This document shows positions 1 through 13,840 of a stretch of DNA of 64,000 nucleotides, one piece after another; the stretch's first letter is position 1, and each line of letters opens with the position of its first letter. This DNA comes from Apteryx mantelli (taxonomy: Eukaryota; Chordata; Aves; Apterygiformes; Apterygidae). Where the stretch lies: the NCBI RefSeq assembly GCF_036417845.1, contig NC_089990.1, positions 4,662,001 through 4,726,000 of the forward strand, in the 5' to 3' direction. The position numbers and the translations under genes are program-made. The notes under the pieces were generated by a model. The model was not told where the DNA came from. It was given only the letters and a program-made list of their open reading frames with translations, and made no database searches.

Positions 1-1400
1 AATGCTGTGTTCCACCAAGGAACTCTCGCTGCTGGGATCCAGGAGGCAAACATTTGTATAGGGGCTATTAATTACGTACCAGTGTCCTGACAAGATAGGG
101 GATATTCAATCTTTTTCCAGGTTCTTTTGTCTATGTTATATCTAGTCCCAGACCCGTTCAACAATTTGTGGGCGCCGTTCCACCCCGTATCGGTGTCTGC
201 AGGTGCCATTGTAATGGGTCCCTTTCCAGTGGCTGCAGTGCTGCTGTCCCCATCAATTTGTTTGCTGCTGTCCTCTCCTTCTCCAACTATCACTAGGAAC
301 TGTAAGCTGTGTGCGCCCATCACAACTCCGGACAGGAAGGAGAAGAAACTTTAAGAGGTTTTTTTAATGAATATTCAGCAAATGGTAGGAGGCACTGTGA
401 TGTTTATGGCAGGGTCAGAAGACCGGCCCAGCTCCGTGGCACCTTGCAGCAGCGAGGACTTTCCTCCTGCCCAAGCCTGGACGAACATCTTGGGTAGGGC
501 AAAAATGACCCACGCACCTGCCTGCCACGGCACCAGCCTTGCGCCTCCTGTAGTTCAGACCACAGCAGTCTGCTCATGAGTGTGCTCATGAGCAGGTCAA
601 ATGGGGTGTGAAGAACAGGTTTGGGGTTCAGGCAATCCTTTAGGGTGGTTCTTGCTCCACATTCCTTTAAGTTGTGCAAAAGCCCTGGTGACCCTTTCCT
701 TTTTCACTAGCACTTGCATTTTTCAAAAACAAAAAAAAAACCCAGTCTGACCCTAAGCCCAGCTGTGTAGGCAGTAAGAACTTTACATGTCAGGGTTTTA
801 GGACTAGATCCCATTTTTGTGGCATTTTAACCCATATTTAGACAAAAATGTTACTGAATATCAAGTGGTCACTGAATTCTCTTTGGCTCAGTCTTGCTGA
901 CGTGGATTAATCATGCTTACTGAACTACAGAAATGTTTGATAAGTTTTTTTTCTTTTCCCCCACTTTTTTTTTTTTAACTCAGCATTCCCAGAAATTGCT
1001 GGTTGTGTTTTAAAACAACTGACAAAGTAAAACTCACACAATGCAAGAGAACTAAAAGATAGCTCCGCATGATATTTTGCTCAAGTTGCTAAATCATATT
1101 AGCACTGTCAATAAATTTCCACTCCTTACCCTAAAAGTTACAACATTTCAGCCCTTTGTGTTATTTGATTGTGTTTTTATAAGAGCGAGACCATCCAGAA
1201 GCAGATTATGGACAATGCTATTCTTAAGTGGACTTTGTGCCACCTTTGCACTGAGCGGTTTAGCAAGTGCGTGTTAAATGTTATCATGAGAGCTGAATTG
1301 CAAAGTGGTGAAATCATATGAGAGTGCAACAGGCTTAAGAGGCACAGCACAGGTCATTTCCATTAGAGCAAGCTCAAACCCAAATATTCTGTTGATGACA
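1..1400. other. Non-coding DNA, no gene recognised
   Basis: Mixed-composition sequence with short A and T runs (about 729-740 and 964-976). The open frames on both strands are under 100 codons and give no recognisable protein. I see no splice-flanked exon, RNA gene or repeat family here. It is probably intergenic or intronic DNA of a vertebrate genome. Confidence 0.6.
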
Positions 1401-1401
1401 T

Positions 1402-2238
1402 TTGCCAAGAAAATCTGCTATTTTCCAGCAAACACTGAGAGAAGTGAAAAGTCGAAGGCAAGGGGCATTTTTCATCATTAGATCCTGTCCCTGCACTTTC
1501 TCTCTGTTCTGCCCAAGGAATACAGAGCTTGGATGCTACGGAAGAATTAGCACACATGGGATGCGAAGATTTTTCAGGCTTTTAAAAAATAAAAACCCTT
1601 TGAGGCTCAAGCCTAGGTATTCCAGTACCATTCTGGGGTTGCTTCGTGCATGTGTTGATTGTACAACTGCATTTAATGCACTGGTTGTTAAATTGCAATA
1701 TTTTCCCGCTTGCTGCCAATGCTTTGGGGATGTTTCCAGTGTTGACCATTTGCTGGGTGTCTGGTTTTCCCTCCCCTCGCAGCAAAGTTTGCCCATGCCC
1801 AGTTCCTTCTCAGCCCTAGCCCCCTTCTCCCAAGCTTTTTTCATCCCAGTCTCTCAGCTACTCTGCATACAACTGACTGTATTATCCTTAATAAACCCGC
1901 TTCCCCTACTGCTCTTCTCTCGGGGCCACAGGCAGCAAACTGGCTTGCTTGCTAGGTCATATCCTTCTCCAAAGCGCAATTCGCGGTGCAGGAAGAGTGA
2001 TGAACAGCCCATCACATGCTGGCACGGAGCTTGTCATAGCTTTTCAGATCATTTTCTAGCTTCTACCGCCACTGCGTGCTGTATTGGCAACCGTGGTGGA
2101 CTCATCCACATTATCCTGATAAACATGTCAGCAGATCTGAGAAAGCAAAATCTCTTCTGTTCTGCCAAAGCCAGCCAATGCACGGCTGTTTTCCTTTCAG
2201 AGAAGTACGGTTCACTAGAATTTAGCAACAGTTATTGA
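1402..2238 (+). other. Unusually long open frame of unknown status
   Basis: The plus strand stays open for about 279 codons and ends at a TAA at 2236-2238. The first ATG in this frame is at 1561, giving about 225 residues. The translation is rich in Leu, Ser, Cys, Arg and Phe, has no domain or motif I recognise, and contains a hydrophobic stretch in its middle third. Composition is only about half G+C, so a frame this long is not a simple by-product of GC richness. No consensus splice pair brackets it. It could be a chance frame, a decayed retrocopy or a single-exon transcript. The cysteine-rich, random-looking composition argues against a conserved protein, and I give it a low chance of being a gene. 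Confidence 0.15.
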
Positions 2239-5200
2239 AAAGGATTTGTGTCTCCATTCAGATTTTGACTATTTTTAGGTCTAGAATTTAATAGTAACGC
2301 TCAGTTAGCTTTAAGTGTCTGGCTGGGTTTGGCTAAGAAATTTCTTACATTATCTATTAGAAGCAGGCCATTTATTTCTCACGGCTACCCCCCAAACCAG
2401 CACAAGTATTTCACAGTACCTCTTATATTGTAAAGCTTAGGGTGTTCCAACATCTCTAAACCCCACTGTTTGTGTATCTAGCAGTCTTCACATAGCTGCT
2501 TTTATATCTATCTTTTATAGCCAATCCAGAGTAAGAAACGTGGCTCTCTAAGAGATTGAACTAAGTGGTCTTGCTTTATGGGCTCACGAATGCGCAGCTG
2601 ACGGTTGGTTTGGACGCGCTTTGTGCGCGCAAAGGATACCTGCCTGGCTGTACTGCTGTGCCTCCTCCTGATCAGAGCCCACAGCCCCGAAAAACCGCCT
2701 TCCCAAACTCAGCCCTGAAATTCAGCCCCGGGCAAGCTTCCAACGCTTCGGTTACAACTCGTTCCCGAGCGGTGCCGTGGCTCTGCTGCGGGTCAGACCG
2801 GCGTCCGTGCCGCAGCGCTCCCGAGCGGGCGGCTCTCGCGGCTCATCGCTGCACCAGCCCCAATTAGCAGGTTTCCGGAGAGCGAGAGCTGGTCTCACCC
2901 CAGCCGTGCGGGCCACGATGGATGTAACAGCCTTCCTGCTGCCTTGCCCCAGTGCAAGTCGGGTCAGAATTGCACATTCTCAGCGCAACGTCCAGACGGG
3001 GACAACTTCTGCTTTGTTCTGTAATAAGATGGACCCAAGGGACTAATTAGGCAGGGCTTGGACACTAATTGCGTAGCAACCCTGTTTGCCTTCAGATACC
3101 TTGTTACAGCAGTTGCCAGAGTTTGTTTCATGTCATCAGTGGCAGGAAATTGGGTGGCAGCCAGGTCTGCCCCGAGCGGGTTTGGAGACTGCAGATCACA
3201 TGGGGGGGAAGCGATGCACGAGCTGATCCCGCTGCCGCCCCTCCTGCCAAGGGCCACGGCACTGCTGCAGGCACAGTGCAGTGCACAGCCATCCGCTCAG
3301 GTCTGGGGACTAGGGTGGTCACCCTGAACACCCACAAGATGCTTCTGGCCTCTGGGCACACGACTGTTGCCGTTTGGTACCTACAAGGCATGACCTGCAC
3401 GCTTTGGACAGCACTGGCCTTTGTGTGAACAACAGCTGGCATCAGTCTCTCCAGGCATTTCTCTTCCTTCTGCATAGCTTCCCCTCCAGACCGCAGTCAA
3501 AGTGTACTTGCCACACTTTCCCAGCTCTCCTCCTTGGTGCAGAGGAATGCATTTTCCAAGAGGGAACGATAAGCCCTCTTATAATTCAAAAAGGTTGCTC
3601 TCAGAGCTTTACCACCTGTACCTGATTACACAGGAGAATCAGCATAGTGCCAGGATCATCTGGAGACACTCAGCCTTCACAGCTCTTGGTATGAGCCAGC
3701 TCATGGCTCCAAGATGCATTGTGCAAACAGCCTGAAAAGTTTTTGATTACATGATACAGAGGGAGCAGCTCTGCTTTTCTGAGAGCCTTCAAAGTTACCA
3801 GTAACCTTGAAGTAAGGCAGTGCTTTTGATGCATCATTAGTGTCTTCACTAGTTTTTCAGTTGCCCTGGACAGACAGAGCACAACAGTATTAAGGAAAAC
3901 ACCAGCAAGCCCTTTGCCTCTTGAGAAATACCCCTCAGCATTGCAGTCCCTCCAGGCTTTGCTTGGAGAAGTCCCTCTGGAGCATACCCAGCCCCGTGGT
4001 AGTTCAGGTTGGTGGGAATGCCTTTCCGAGGTTCTGGGTCCCCATCGACAGCAGCCAGTAACCCCAGCTCTTACCGACACGTCCTCAGCTGCAGCGTTGC
4101 TGCCGATGGGTGCTGGAGGGAAGCGATAGGATACCACTGCCATGGGGAGCCCCTGTGTCGCTGTCACCGTTTCTTTCCTTCAAAGCTAGTCTATCACAAC
4201 GAATTGCAGAAGCACTGTAATCAGTATAAACTAATTTCCTGTCTGCTTGCCTGGGTTGTGCCTTCATCTTAGTGTCCAGCTCCCACGTACACAGCTAAAC
4301 CAGCAGGTAGCTGTCTAGGGCTCTTACTGGAATGGTTTCTGTGCACCCTTACCCACTCTACCTGTTACCAAGGGTGGTTTTTCCATCATTCTTGATGTCT
4401 ATAGAGAGGCATCTTTGGACTTTGTCCTAAAAGATCCCTGCAGCTACAGCTCACAGCATGGGAACTGCTCGGCAGAGCTCCATCCTTTGCTGCACAGCAG
4501 GTGACATCACCTGCTCGATTCGGTGATGCCCAGAGTAGCCTTGGAGTCCCTCCATCTGCAGTTACACACTGTTAGGCTTGAAAGAAGGTAACACAGCATA
4601 AATGAGGAAACTCTGCATGAACAGAGATGGACAGCATTAAATGCATGAATAGTGCGGAAACTTTGTATAAAGCCAGTAAGTCTTCCCCTAAAGAAAAAAA
4701 ACTAGAAAGGTTGAAAAGTCAAATTCTTGTGGGAGAGAAACTAACTTTCCTAACTCTGACCCGTATCTCCGTGGCCACAAAGCACAAGCTGCAGCGCAGC
4801 TTTTACCAACATGCGAAGCTCCGATTTCCCAGCACACGTGAATCATCGCGTTTAAGGTTCGCGAGGCAGAGCCGTTTGGGCTTGCTTCCCTGCATCGTGA
4901 CCAACACCGACTGCAGTGGGCTCAGGGTAGCTCTCCAGACAGCACGTTCTTTTTGAAGTCCCCGTCCTGAACGAGCTCATTAGCAAGCGCTCCAGATCAA
5001 AACAACGCAGCTCCGTAAATCGCTCGCGTTCAGACAATGCACTCCCTTCCCCCACGCCAAGAACTTCTGGGCAAAACCAGACAAACACGATTGCTTTAAT
5101 TCCAGACCAGCAGTTTCTCTGGGGAAGCGGCTCCATTTACGTATAGCCTCTTAACGATTTTGGCCACGGCATGCGCATCTTTACTAAATGCGTGGGTTAA

Positions 5201-8200
5201 ATGCTGTGTTAACCGTGCACATCATTTTTCTGCTGCTGCAAACTACAGGATAATTGTTAGCCCATATATGCTACAGAGGCTGAGCAGGAAATCACATCAA
5301 GTACTCTTAACCAGAAAAGTCCACCAACATCCTCACAAATTCTACAATTTAGTATTTTGAGGGACTTAAATGATCAGAACTGAGTTTTCCAGAATGTTTT
5401 CCTCCAAGAAATCAGAAAGCAGCATCTACTACCACTAAAAGGCCATGGGCTCATTAAACTTCTGCTCCTCCAGCACCTGCATCTGCCATCCAACACTCAC
5501 CATTACTGCTAGAAACCTGGCAGAGAAAGGTACACCAGGTCAGGCCGTGGAAGGAAAGAGCTGGAAATGAATGGTTTCAAGTAATTCAGAAGATTATGAA
5601 AGCTCAGAGACCAAATGATACACTAAATCTTAAACTGAATTGGGGCTGGTTCAATCTATTTTATAATAAGCAGCACCAATTTCTAAATTAATAATTCCTA
5701 GTGGATTTGTCCCCATTTTTTGGCTAAACAATGAATACCTGAATCTAGTCCAAATATTGATCCAGAAGATAACTTGCTTATCCTGAGTAAACACAAACAT
5801 GTTTTGCTGGGAGGCCATGACTGAATTATCCTGTCACTTTTCTTAAAACCCCTTTTCCCCAGTCTTTGCTGACATTTACTCTTAAAAAGGAAGCAAAAGT
5901 AATTATTCTAAACAATAGACTTGCTAAACATCATCTAAGCTTAGAAGCAGGAGATTCAGATTTTGTTGCTGAACTTCCTTGCCAAACCACGCTTACGATT
6001 CTTCAACAAAACTGCCGCTTCTAGGTTTGCGTTTTGCTTTTTTCCAGTTACGGTTACCAAATCCCGTCATTTATTTGCACGGAAAAAAAAATGCAAGCTT
6101 TCCCTCAGTTGGTAAAAGTCTTTTTTCCATGGATTATGGTTACATTTAATTCTGCAAGCCGACCAGGAAAGTTCCTCATTAGCTGTAAAGTCCTGAAACA
6201 TGAAGGCCCCGAGTGTCACGGGAGAAGCATTGCTTAGAGGAAGGCACATGAAGCAGAGGTCAGGCTTCCTCTCGCCAGCGGGAGGCTGGAGGCAAGAGCA
6301 GAGTAAGGGCAGAAGCACAAAGCCAAAACCAGGTAGGATGGTGCCCGGACCCTCAGAGCAGCACAACCAGTTAGGATTATACAACCACAGCTCTGCTCAA
6401 GAGCTAGTTTTAGGTATTGCAAAGGCCAGGTCTCCAGGCAGTATTCCTCATTCTTCATTTGTTTTTATGTATATGTGATTTCTTAGAGAACAGATCGGTC
6501 TCATGAAAGAGGGTTGTTAATGAACGCTTTCAGTCATAACATCCCCCAAACTGCAGGAAACACTGGCATGGCAAATAATAAATATTTTAACAAAAGCAGG
6601 TTATATCTTGTGCTCTGCCTCTGTCGTTGTCTGCAGCTGGCAGACCTCATCTGCAAGGTCTCTTAAACATCACGCTTCAGCGATACTTCCCGGGTTGACA
6701 AGTCCAGCCAAGGACCTGTAAACAGAGACAGAAGTGCAAGAGTGCATGCACAGGCTATCGCAGCCCCGACAGCATGTCCTCGCAGGGGCCGGGCGTCTGG
6801 GACTGCTGCAACAGCACCAGCTTCTACAGGAGCAAAGCAATAACATCAAAGGAGGCAACAACGATAACAGCGTTATCTGCAAAAACTGGGAACACCCGCA
6901 TCTTTTTCTTGGGACCACCATCAGCCAGGCAGGCTGCAAAGAGCTGTCCCACAACATTTCTCCTAATGCTTTTTAATAATATTAGGAACCTTTTAGCCTA
7001 GATTCAAAACAGCTCCCAAACCACTTATTACCCACCAGACCTAGGGAGGTAATGGCAACTCTGCTCCAGGGCATGCTGCTGCTCTGCTCCAAGGGAGCTA
7101 TGTGTAGGAGAAGTGCTCCAGCAGCACTCACCTAGGGAAGGGCCAGCAGATTAGGGGAGTTGGAGACAAAGGACAGGGTGGTGGCCTGTTGTGCTTTATA
7201 ACGACCTGCTGGGTATGCAAACGAGGAGCAGTATTTACAAGCTGAGAGCCACAGGTGCTGGCTCAGTACCTACTGGATCTCCATACCAGCTCCTGATCTT
7301 GCTTCACCTGCTTGCAGCAAGTTACTGAGAAGAAAGGTGAGCTGAGGACCACTTTTGAGCTCTAGAGCTTTTCTCTTGTCCGTGTCCTGAGCTAATGGGG
7401 AGCCTGCAGGAGTGGGAAATTCCTGACATAAGGCTTGGTTCTGGTCTACCAGAACTGATGGAAGGGCTTTGTCCTGTGCTTCCCGTGGAGACCGTTATGG
7501 GGAGGTCAAAAGTGCCCCCGCAGGGCTGCGTGTCACCTGGAGTCTGATGCAAAGTGCCTCCATCAGCTCAGAAATGGCATCTGGGAGAGGTTCGACTCTG
7601 CGTAGAGGATAAAACAGCTGCTCTCAGAGGGGAAACGTGGGTATAATTTGCCTTTGGATTATTTGTGTCCCATGCTTGTTCCAGTGAGTATAGCCCAGGA
7701 GTGTTTAAACTTGGGGCCGGGACAGCTAAACGGCAGCTTCGGTGCAGCGGGGTCGGAGCCGTCAGGAGAGGGACTGTGGCTTGGGCTTCCTCTGAAAAAC
7801 TTGTGCTATTTCAGGATGATCGCAGGCAAACAAAAATACACAAAGAAGTCGCGCTCCTGCTTTTGCGTTCTTCGGTTATTTTAATGCATCCTTGTCTGCA
7901 GGACGTGTCACGCAGCCAAGGTGGCTCCTAACGTCTCTGCCTCATCCAAGCTGATGCAACACAGCGTTGCTCCGAGCACTGCCGATCCTGCCTGATGTTG
8001 TCACCCTGCGGGCGCATGGGATAGAGCTCCAATTTGCAGGGGCACAAAACTTCAGGCCTGGCCACGGGGCAGATAAGCTTTCTCCTCCAGGGCAGCAGCC
8101 TGGTGCCCTGGTGAGAGCTTCTGCAGGCGAGGAACGCGGAGAGGTAGCTGATCTGCTCTGGAGCCCGTCCTGGGGGCAGCGCTAAGCAGCAACGCAGAGA

Positions 8201-8924
8201 CGGCCAACGCATTCAGCCCGTGCCAGCTAGGGCGGACTCCCTTTTGGGGAGCTACAAGTGCCGACGGGCACGCGCGTCCTTTACTCATCTGCTGCAAATG
8301 CAAATACCCGCACATTTGTTGTGGCCTCTTGCGTTACTGCGGATGAGCTGTGTTATGGTAACTAACTGCTGTGTGCTCTTAGCCCGCAGCAAACGCAAGG
8401 CAACGCTCGCTGCAGTGCTTTGGCTGGGTTGCTGATCCTTGACCGTACGTAGCCGGCTGCTGAATCACTTCGTGGTCACATTGCTATGCGCAGCGCTTCA
8501 GGCCGCTTGCTTCGGAGCAGTCCGGGCGTCGGCGAGCGCTGGGGCATGCTCGCCACCTCCCAGGGCGAACTCTTCATCCACTGCTTTAAATAAATGACAT
8601 TTGGATCCAGAAGCTCACTTCTTTTTTAGGGAAGGAGTTTGCACGGTAAATAAAGGCAGCAAGAACAGACTCGGACTTCTCCATTTTTATAAAGACAAGG
8701 AAAACTATAGGTTACTGTTCCTGTTGTTTCATTGCTCAGAATGTCAGATTTTGGCTGAGGTTTTCTTTCTTTCTTTTTTCTTTTTTTTTTTCTTAATGAA
8801 TTTGGAGTTTGGCTTCTGAATTCGTATTTAGCCGCTTGCCCAAGTTATAAGAGTACCGAATACCCGGAATCTGCCACCAAGGTCAGACAGGATGTTTTTG
8901 AGGTCAAGAGAGCAACAAGATGCT
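2239..8924. other. Non-coding stretch with small GC-rich patches
   Basis: No gene is recognised. A GC-rich patch with several CpGs lies near 2600-2910 and another at about 8130-8560. The 5.4-5.6 kb part is richer in A than T (line 5401-5460 by hand: A 23, T 11) and richer in C than G (line 5461-5520: C 24, G 8), opposite to the bias seen after 36 kb. Open frames are short and show no domains. There is a T-rich tract at about 8761-8795. Confidence 0.55.
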
Positions 8925-8972
8925 TTATATATATATGCATGTGTATATATATGTGTGTGTGCATATATTTAT
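8925..8972. repeat. TA/TG microsatellite
   Basis: An interrupted dinucleotide tract of alternating TA and TG steps, with ATGCAT and GTGTGTGTGC interruptions. Alternating purine-pyrimidine runs of this kind are ordinary length-variable microsatellites. Confidence 0.85.
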
Positions 8973-9479
8973 AAACAGACTGTAACTATAGATGAGGTTC
9001 TAACTTCTGGCTTTTTAATTATTCTAGCTATAGTCTAAAAGCAGCTTCCTCTTCTGAGTTGTCCTTGGAAAACTTAGTGTTTTTCAGCTCTCCAGCTCAG
9101 GCAATGTTATTTGCGTCTTAGACTGCTTTTTCACTATTAAAAAGGGGATGGGGAGAAGACAGAGCAAACTGAGCTAAAGAGTTTATTTCATACCGTAAAA
9201 CCAAATTTTAAGGGTTTTTTTGTATCTGCACCTTCTTTTTCTTAGGGGAAACACTTTAGCACAGTGTCTGGGTAGTTCTCTGTGTTTAACACTTACGATT
9301 TGGTTAGTGTAAGTCTGTATAATGCATAAAAGTAATCCTGTCTTTATGCCTTTGCCATCACAGCTCTCACACGTACCAAGCCCATAAGTGCTAAAACACT
9401 TCTGCCTTTTCCCAGGAATATTCCGTCAGTGCTCCGGGAAGGTCCACTGGGGATAAATCATAACAGTGGAAACAGCCTG

Positions 9480-9850
9480 GCTACCGGGAGCCCAGCACCA
9501 TACCCAGCGCTTGGAGCCTGAACCGCCACATCGGCATCGCTTGCAATAGCCGTTCCTGGAGGAAAAGCTACTGCCGTTGTGGATGAGGAGCGGCTGGAGG
9601 GTCTTGCCGAGCCCAAGGCTCGGGGTGCTCGCGGCCGCTGCGCGTAGAGCCTAGGGGCTGGGTATCCCCCTGCTCTGCAGGTGCTGGGGATGAGACCCAC
9701 ATACCCCAAGAGCCCCTCCTGGTCCCGTGAACAGCACGGCGAGGTCCAAGCTAGCTCCTTGTCTACCGTGGTGGGGGAGAAGCCAAGGACGACGCTGCCC
9801 GCCTTGCACGGCTCGCTCCTCGGAGCGTTTTGCAGCCTTAACTGTGTTGC
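9480..9850. promoter_or_regulatory. CpG-rich patch
   Basis: A GC-rich segment with many CpG dinucleotides in otherwise moderate-GC DNA, including a GCGGCCGC (NotI) octamer near 9631-9638. I see no TATA box or strong splice donor attached to it. It may be a weak or orphan CpG island. Confidence 0.3.
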
Positions 9851-10644
9851 TGTCATCTTGCGTGCATCTTCAGAAGGCCTCGTAGCTACTGCACTAAGTC
9901 AATGTAAAAGCCAGTTTTAAAGAGCTGAATTCAGCCAAGAAGAATCATATTACCAAGATCTAAGATAGGCACCGAATATTCATCTCAACCAATTAATTCC
10001 TGGCCTGCACTGCATCTCCAAAGACACAGCGCAGATCCGGTGAAGAGTGTCGCTGTAAACCAGCATGTTTGAGAGAGACGCTTTCCAGAGGATGTGGGCT
10101 GGGAAAGAAATCTGGAGCTGTATAGCAAAAGCACAGCTGAACGTTACTAGGGATGCTGCATCATTTTGCAATAGGGTGTGAATGATTTTCTCCCACTTGT
10201 ATCATTTCCTCCCAGCTTTGCCCTGTCCTTATCATACGCTCCTTTGTGCTCCAGGTCCTAAGGATCATGGATTTCCAGCAAAAATTTTGCTGACACAGCC
10301 ACCTTGGAAAGGTTGTTGGAACAAACACTCTCTCCAGCTTTGCATGATTTGCTCCAACCTTGTAAATCAGACTGGGCCTGCTGGAAATGGGCTCTGGAGT
10401 CACTCCAAAAGCTCTGGGACCTTCTGATGAACACAGCAAGTTCTGCTCACCTTTATACTTGACGCATTTTACCTAGATGTAGATATTACCTGCATGGACT
10501 CGTACCATAAACCTGCCTGTGGCAGTCTGGCTCCTGAGAAATCTTCGTGTGCAATATTCAAAGAAAATCTGTCATCAGTGCCAGAGAATCCAGATCAGCC
10601 CAGGAGCTCCCCCTCACTCTCTGAGGCATGTGAAGGAAAGTGCC

Positions 10645-10666
10645 ATTAATATTAATAATAATAAAT
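10645..10666. repeat. ATT/AAT-rich microsatellite
   Basis: A short run of TAAT/ATA repeats in moderate-GC DNA. Length-variable and without evident function. Confidence 0.7.
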
Positions 10667-13600
10667 TATGCAAGTCCCATTGCTACTAAGAGGAGGATGC
10701 TGAAAGGCCCCGAATTCCCTCTCTGAGCCAAATAGACAGCATTGCTCAGGGCTGGGAACACTGCACATAGTTATATTCAAGGAAAAGGAAAGGATGCAGG
10801 ATGATGTCTCTTGGAAGACATTAATGCAAGCGGTACAGCCTCACGGAGCAGCTCCTGCGGTCAGCCTGTCACCTCTGAGTGTGCTGCAGAATATTTTGTA
10901 AAAGGCCGACAGCCATGCTTTCAGCTGCAACTTAAAGTGATAGGAAAATCTACCTTCCTTCTGAATTGCTTCAGCGATTCGTTTCATTACTAGCTATCTG
11001 CATCTTAATTTGAATTTGTTCATCTTAGGCCATTTTAAGAAGGCCTTGTGATTGCATCCCCCTGTGGACAGGCTGTGATCAAGGCGTGCTCCTTCCTTCT
11101 CTTGGACAAACAGACTGCTCAGCTTGATGCTCTCACTCTGAAAGTATGTTTGGAGATTGCAAGCAACTTCTGTGGCTCTTTCTTGAACCTCTTCCAAGCA
11201 TTCGGCATCCTGGAATATGTTTGCATTAGAATGGGAGGTGCCAGATTCGGTTTGCCTGCGTCTCCCCTTCCTGTTCCTCAGCTTTGTAGAGCAGACTTCT
11301 GCTTCACGTGCACAAGTGACATCTCCGCATGGATGTTAAGTTCAAGTTACCGTGAACTAATTTGTAAGAAAATAGCAGTCTGAGCATGATTGGAGTCACT
11401 TGTATGGCTAGCAGAGAGTCACTTCATTTTCTAAGGCCTTTTCACTAAAAGGGGGGAAAAAAACATTTTAAAGTAAGACCTGAGGCGTGACACTGAAGTT
11501 CTAAACCACATTGAGACCAGGTCCAGGCTTGCAACAGCCAGGACATCTTGCAAGGATGCCTGGAAAGCACCGTGCCCTCAAACCCGACCAAGCCACCTGC
11601 AGTCAACAGTGTGTCTGACTTTTTTCTTTCTTTCTTTTTTTTTCTTTTTTGTCCTATTACCTGAGGGAAATACTTTGGAACAATGAAACTCACCCAGGTC
11701 TAACAAATCACATGCCATTAGCCCCATTTGTCAGCTCCTGTCATTTGCCTGCTTTACTAATAGCCCGTTCTCAATTATGCATGTGATAGAGCCGCTAAGG
11801 CAGCCGGCGGCAGCAGCAGCCTACCAGGCTATGGAATAAATGTCCGGGAAGGCAGCTGAGCAGCTCAACGGCTTGAATCTCAGTCCATTGGGCAGATGGA
11901 CATAGGTGGGGAGGGACTAACCAAAGCTGAGTGGGGCTGATGACTCGGTGTCCTCTATTTTCTTCCCAGATTTCAGGAATTAGAAATGCTGACCGAATAT
12001 TACATTAGTCTCCTTGCAGTGCGTTTTGTATTGCTGCCTAGGACATGTACGCGTAGAGGGTGAGCTGGGGAGGAGATGCCTGTGGTCATTTCCAGCAGCC
12101 TGTACTTTTAAGGGAAACTGAAACTAGTCGAGAGGCTGATAAGGTTCAGGAAAAGTGCTCAGCTGAGGCTGAGAAAAATGTCAGATACTTGACAGCATAT
12201 ATTGAAGCTTTTCAGTTCGTTAGTGAGAAGCAGGATATATTGGCAGCTGCAGAATTAGCTAGTGCTGATCTTTCCCTTCTAAATCTCATTTTCATTCTAC
12301 TTTTTAGCAAAACTCCTTAGAAAATACACCTGACGGTAGCATGGCCCCTTCCCTGCAGTTCTTCTGCAGTACTTCTCCGGTTCTGGAGGATGCTTCGGTG
12401 CTTTTCAAATGAGATCTAACATGATAACTTTTCTTCCTTTGCTCTGTCTAGGTCACGGAGCCTGAACTTAGGGCATTCAGTAGCCCAAATTCAGCCCTCA
12501 GCCAGGTTCGTTCACAGAGCACATGAGAAAAGGAGTTTTTTCTCTCGCCAAGGGCTGTGTTGAGGCAGGTAGCCAGGAGCATTGGGCAGAGCTGAGAGTG
12601 ACCGTGGATTCGGAGGAGCTCCCGTTTGTCCCTCTGCAGAAGGGCATTGCACAGCAGAGGTGCTCCCCTCTTGCAGATGTCAAGATGAGATATGCCCACG
12701 AAAGCTTAATGCTCAAGCCTGGACCTGAATTTCTGAATAAAACATTATGTCCAGCAGGATTTACAGCGGCATGCAAGAACTGGGAAGGGAGCAAGCCTGC
12801 CGGTGCTGCCGGATGCACACAGGCAGCAGCGAGGGCTCTCTTGTAATCCGAGGGCGAGACTGAGGCATCTCTGACAGCCTGATCACAGCCTAGTTAGGAC
12901 GAGCTGAGGCCTTGGAGAGCCCTCCTGGCAAATGCCACAGCGGGGTGAGCATCTTTCGCAAGTCAGCGCTGGAGGCGTCTGAGAATAACCTTTTGCTGAG
13001 AGTGAAAACGGCTGCTGATCCCAAGGGATGCAGACCAGGCACAAGGGAGAGAGGAGTAGCTCCTTCCCTCCCTATTGGGGCTTAAACATTTTCATACAGA
13101 AAGAAGAAAGCGTGCGAAGTTACTTAAAGTCCTCCTGCAAGGTAGCAAACTACGTGGCTACAAAAACGCAGTAGGAATAGGAAAAACTGGGATGCTTCCG
13201 TTATATTGAACTGTGTCAAGCCGGCCTGGCTTCGGCTGCACCTCCAGCGCTTGCATGGCGAAGAGCACTTCTCACAACACGTTTCCCCCCTCCAACAGCA
13301 TAACGCAGTCTGTTCTCAGACTATGAGTCACGGAAGTGTCCTTGGTGGCGTCTAATCGGCTCCAGCGGTGCAGGTGGATCTAGCAGCCGCTGCGGGATAC
13401 GTTATCTTGCTCTCCCGGGACACGGCTCCCTCCTTGATGAGCAACGCTCTTTACAGCACGCTGTATTGCAGCCAGCCAGGCTTACGGCATCGCTGCAAAA
13501 GAAATAGCCGGACCATGTTGTGGTTTATCCTGGAAGCATTTCCCCGGGGTAAACCAGTGCTGCTTCGTTGCCTCGAGCTAGGTTTTGCTCAGCAGATGTG

Positions 13601-13840
13601 TGCTTGGCCTTTCTTGCACTTGTACACTACAGAGAGCCTCCAGGCCTGAGGACGTGGATACATTTTTGCACAACTAGCGCTGAATCTCATCTTAAAACAA
13701 AAAGTGTCATGGTAAATGGGTGAGCTGCTGGAAAGGCATGATGCCTGGAGGAAATCCAGTCGATTCAGCGATGAATTAGGACTGTCTCAAACTTGTAGCA
13801 GGTCTGACCGTGCGGTGCTATGAATACGAGTAAGAACAAG

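Larger units (their letters stand above)
8973..13840. other. Non-coding stretch
   Basis: No gene or RNA is recognised. It contains a CpG-rich patch near 9.5-9.85 kb, a small ATT/ATA tract at about 10645-10666 and a CT-rich tract around 11619-11650. The open frames here are ordinary in length for their composition, and none shows a domain, signal peptide or convincing splice boundaries. Confidence 0.55.
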
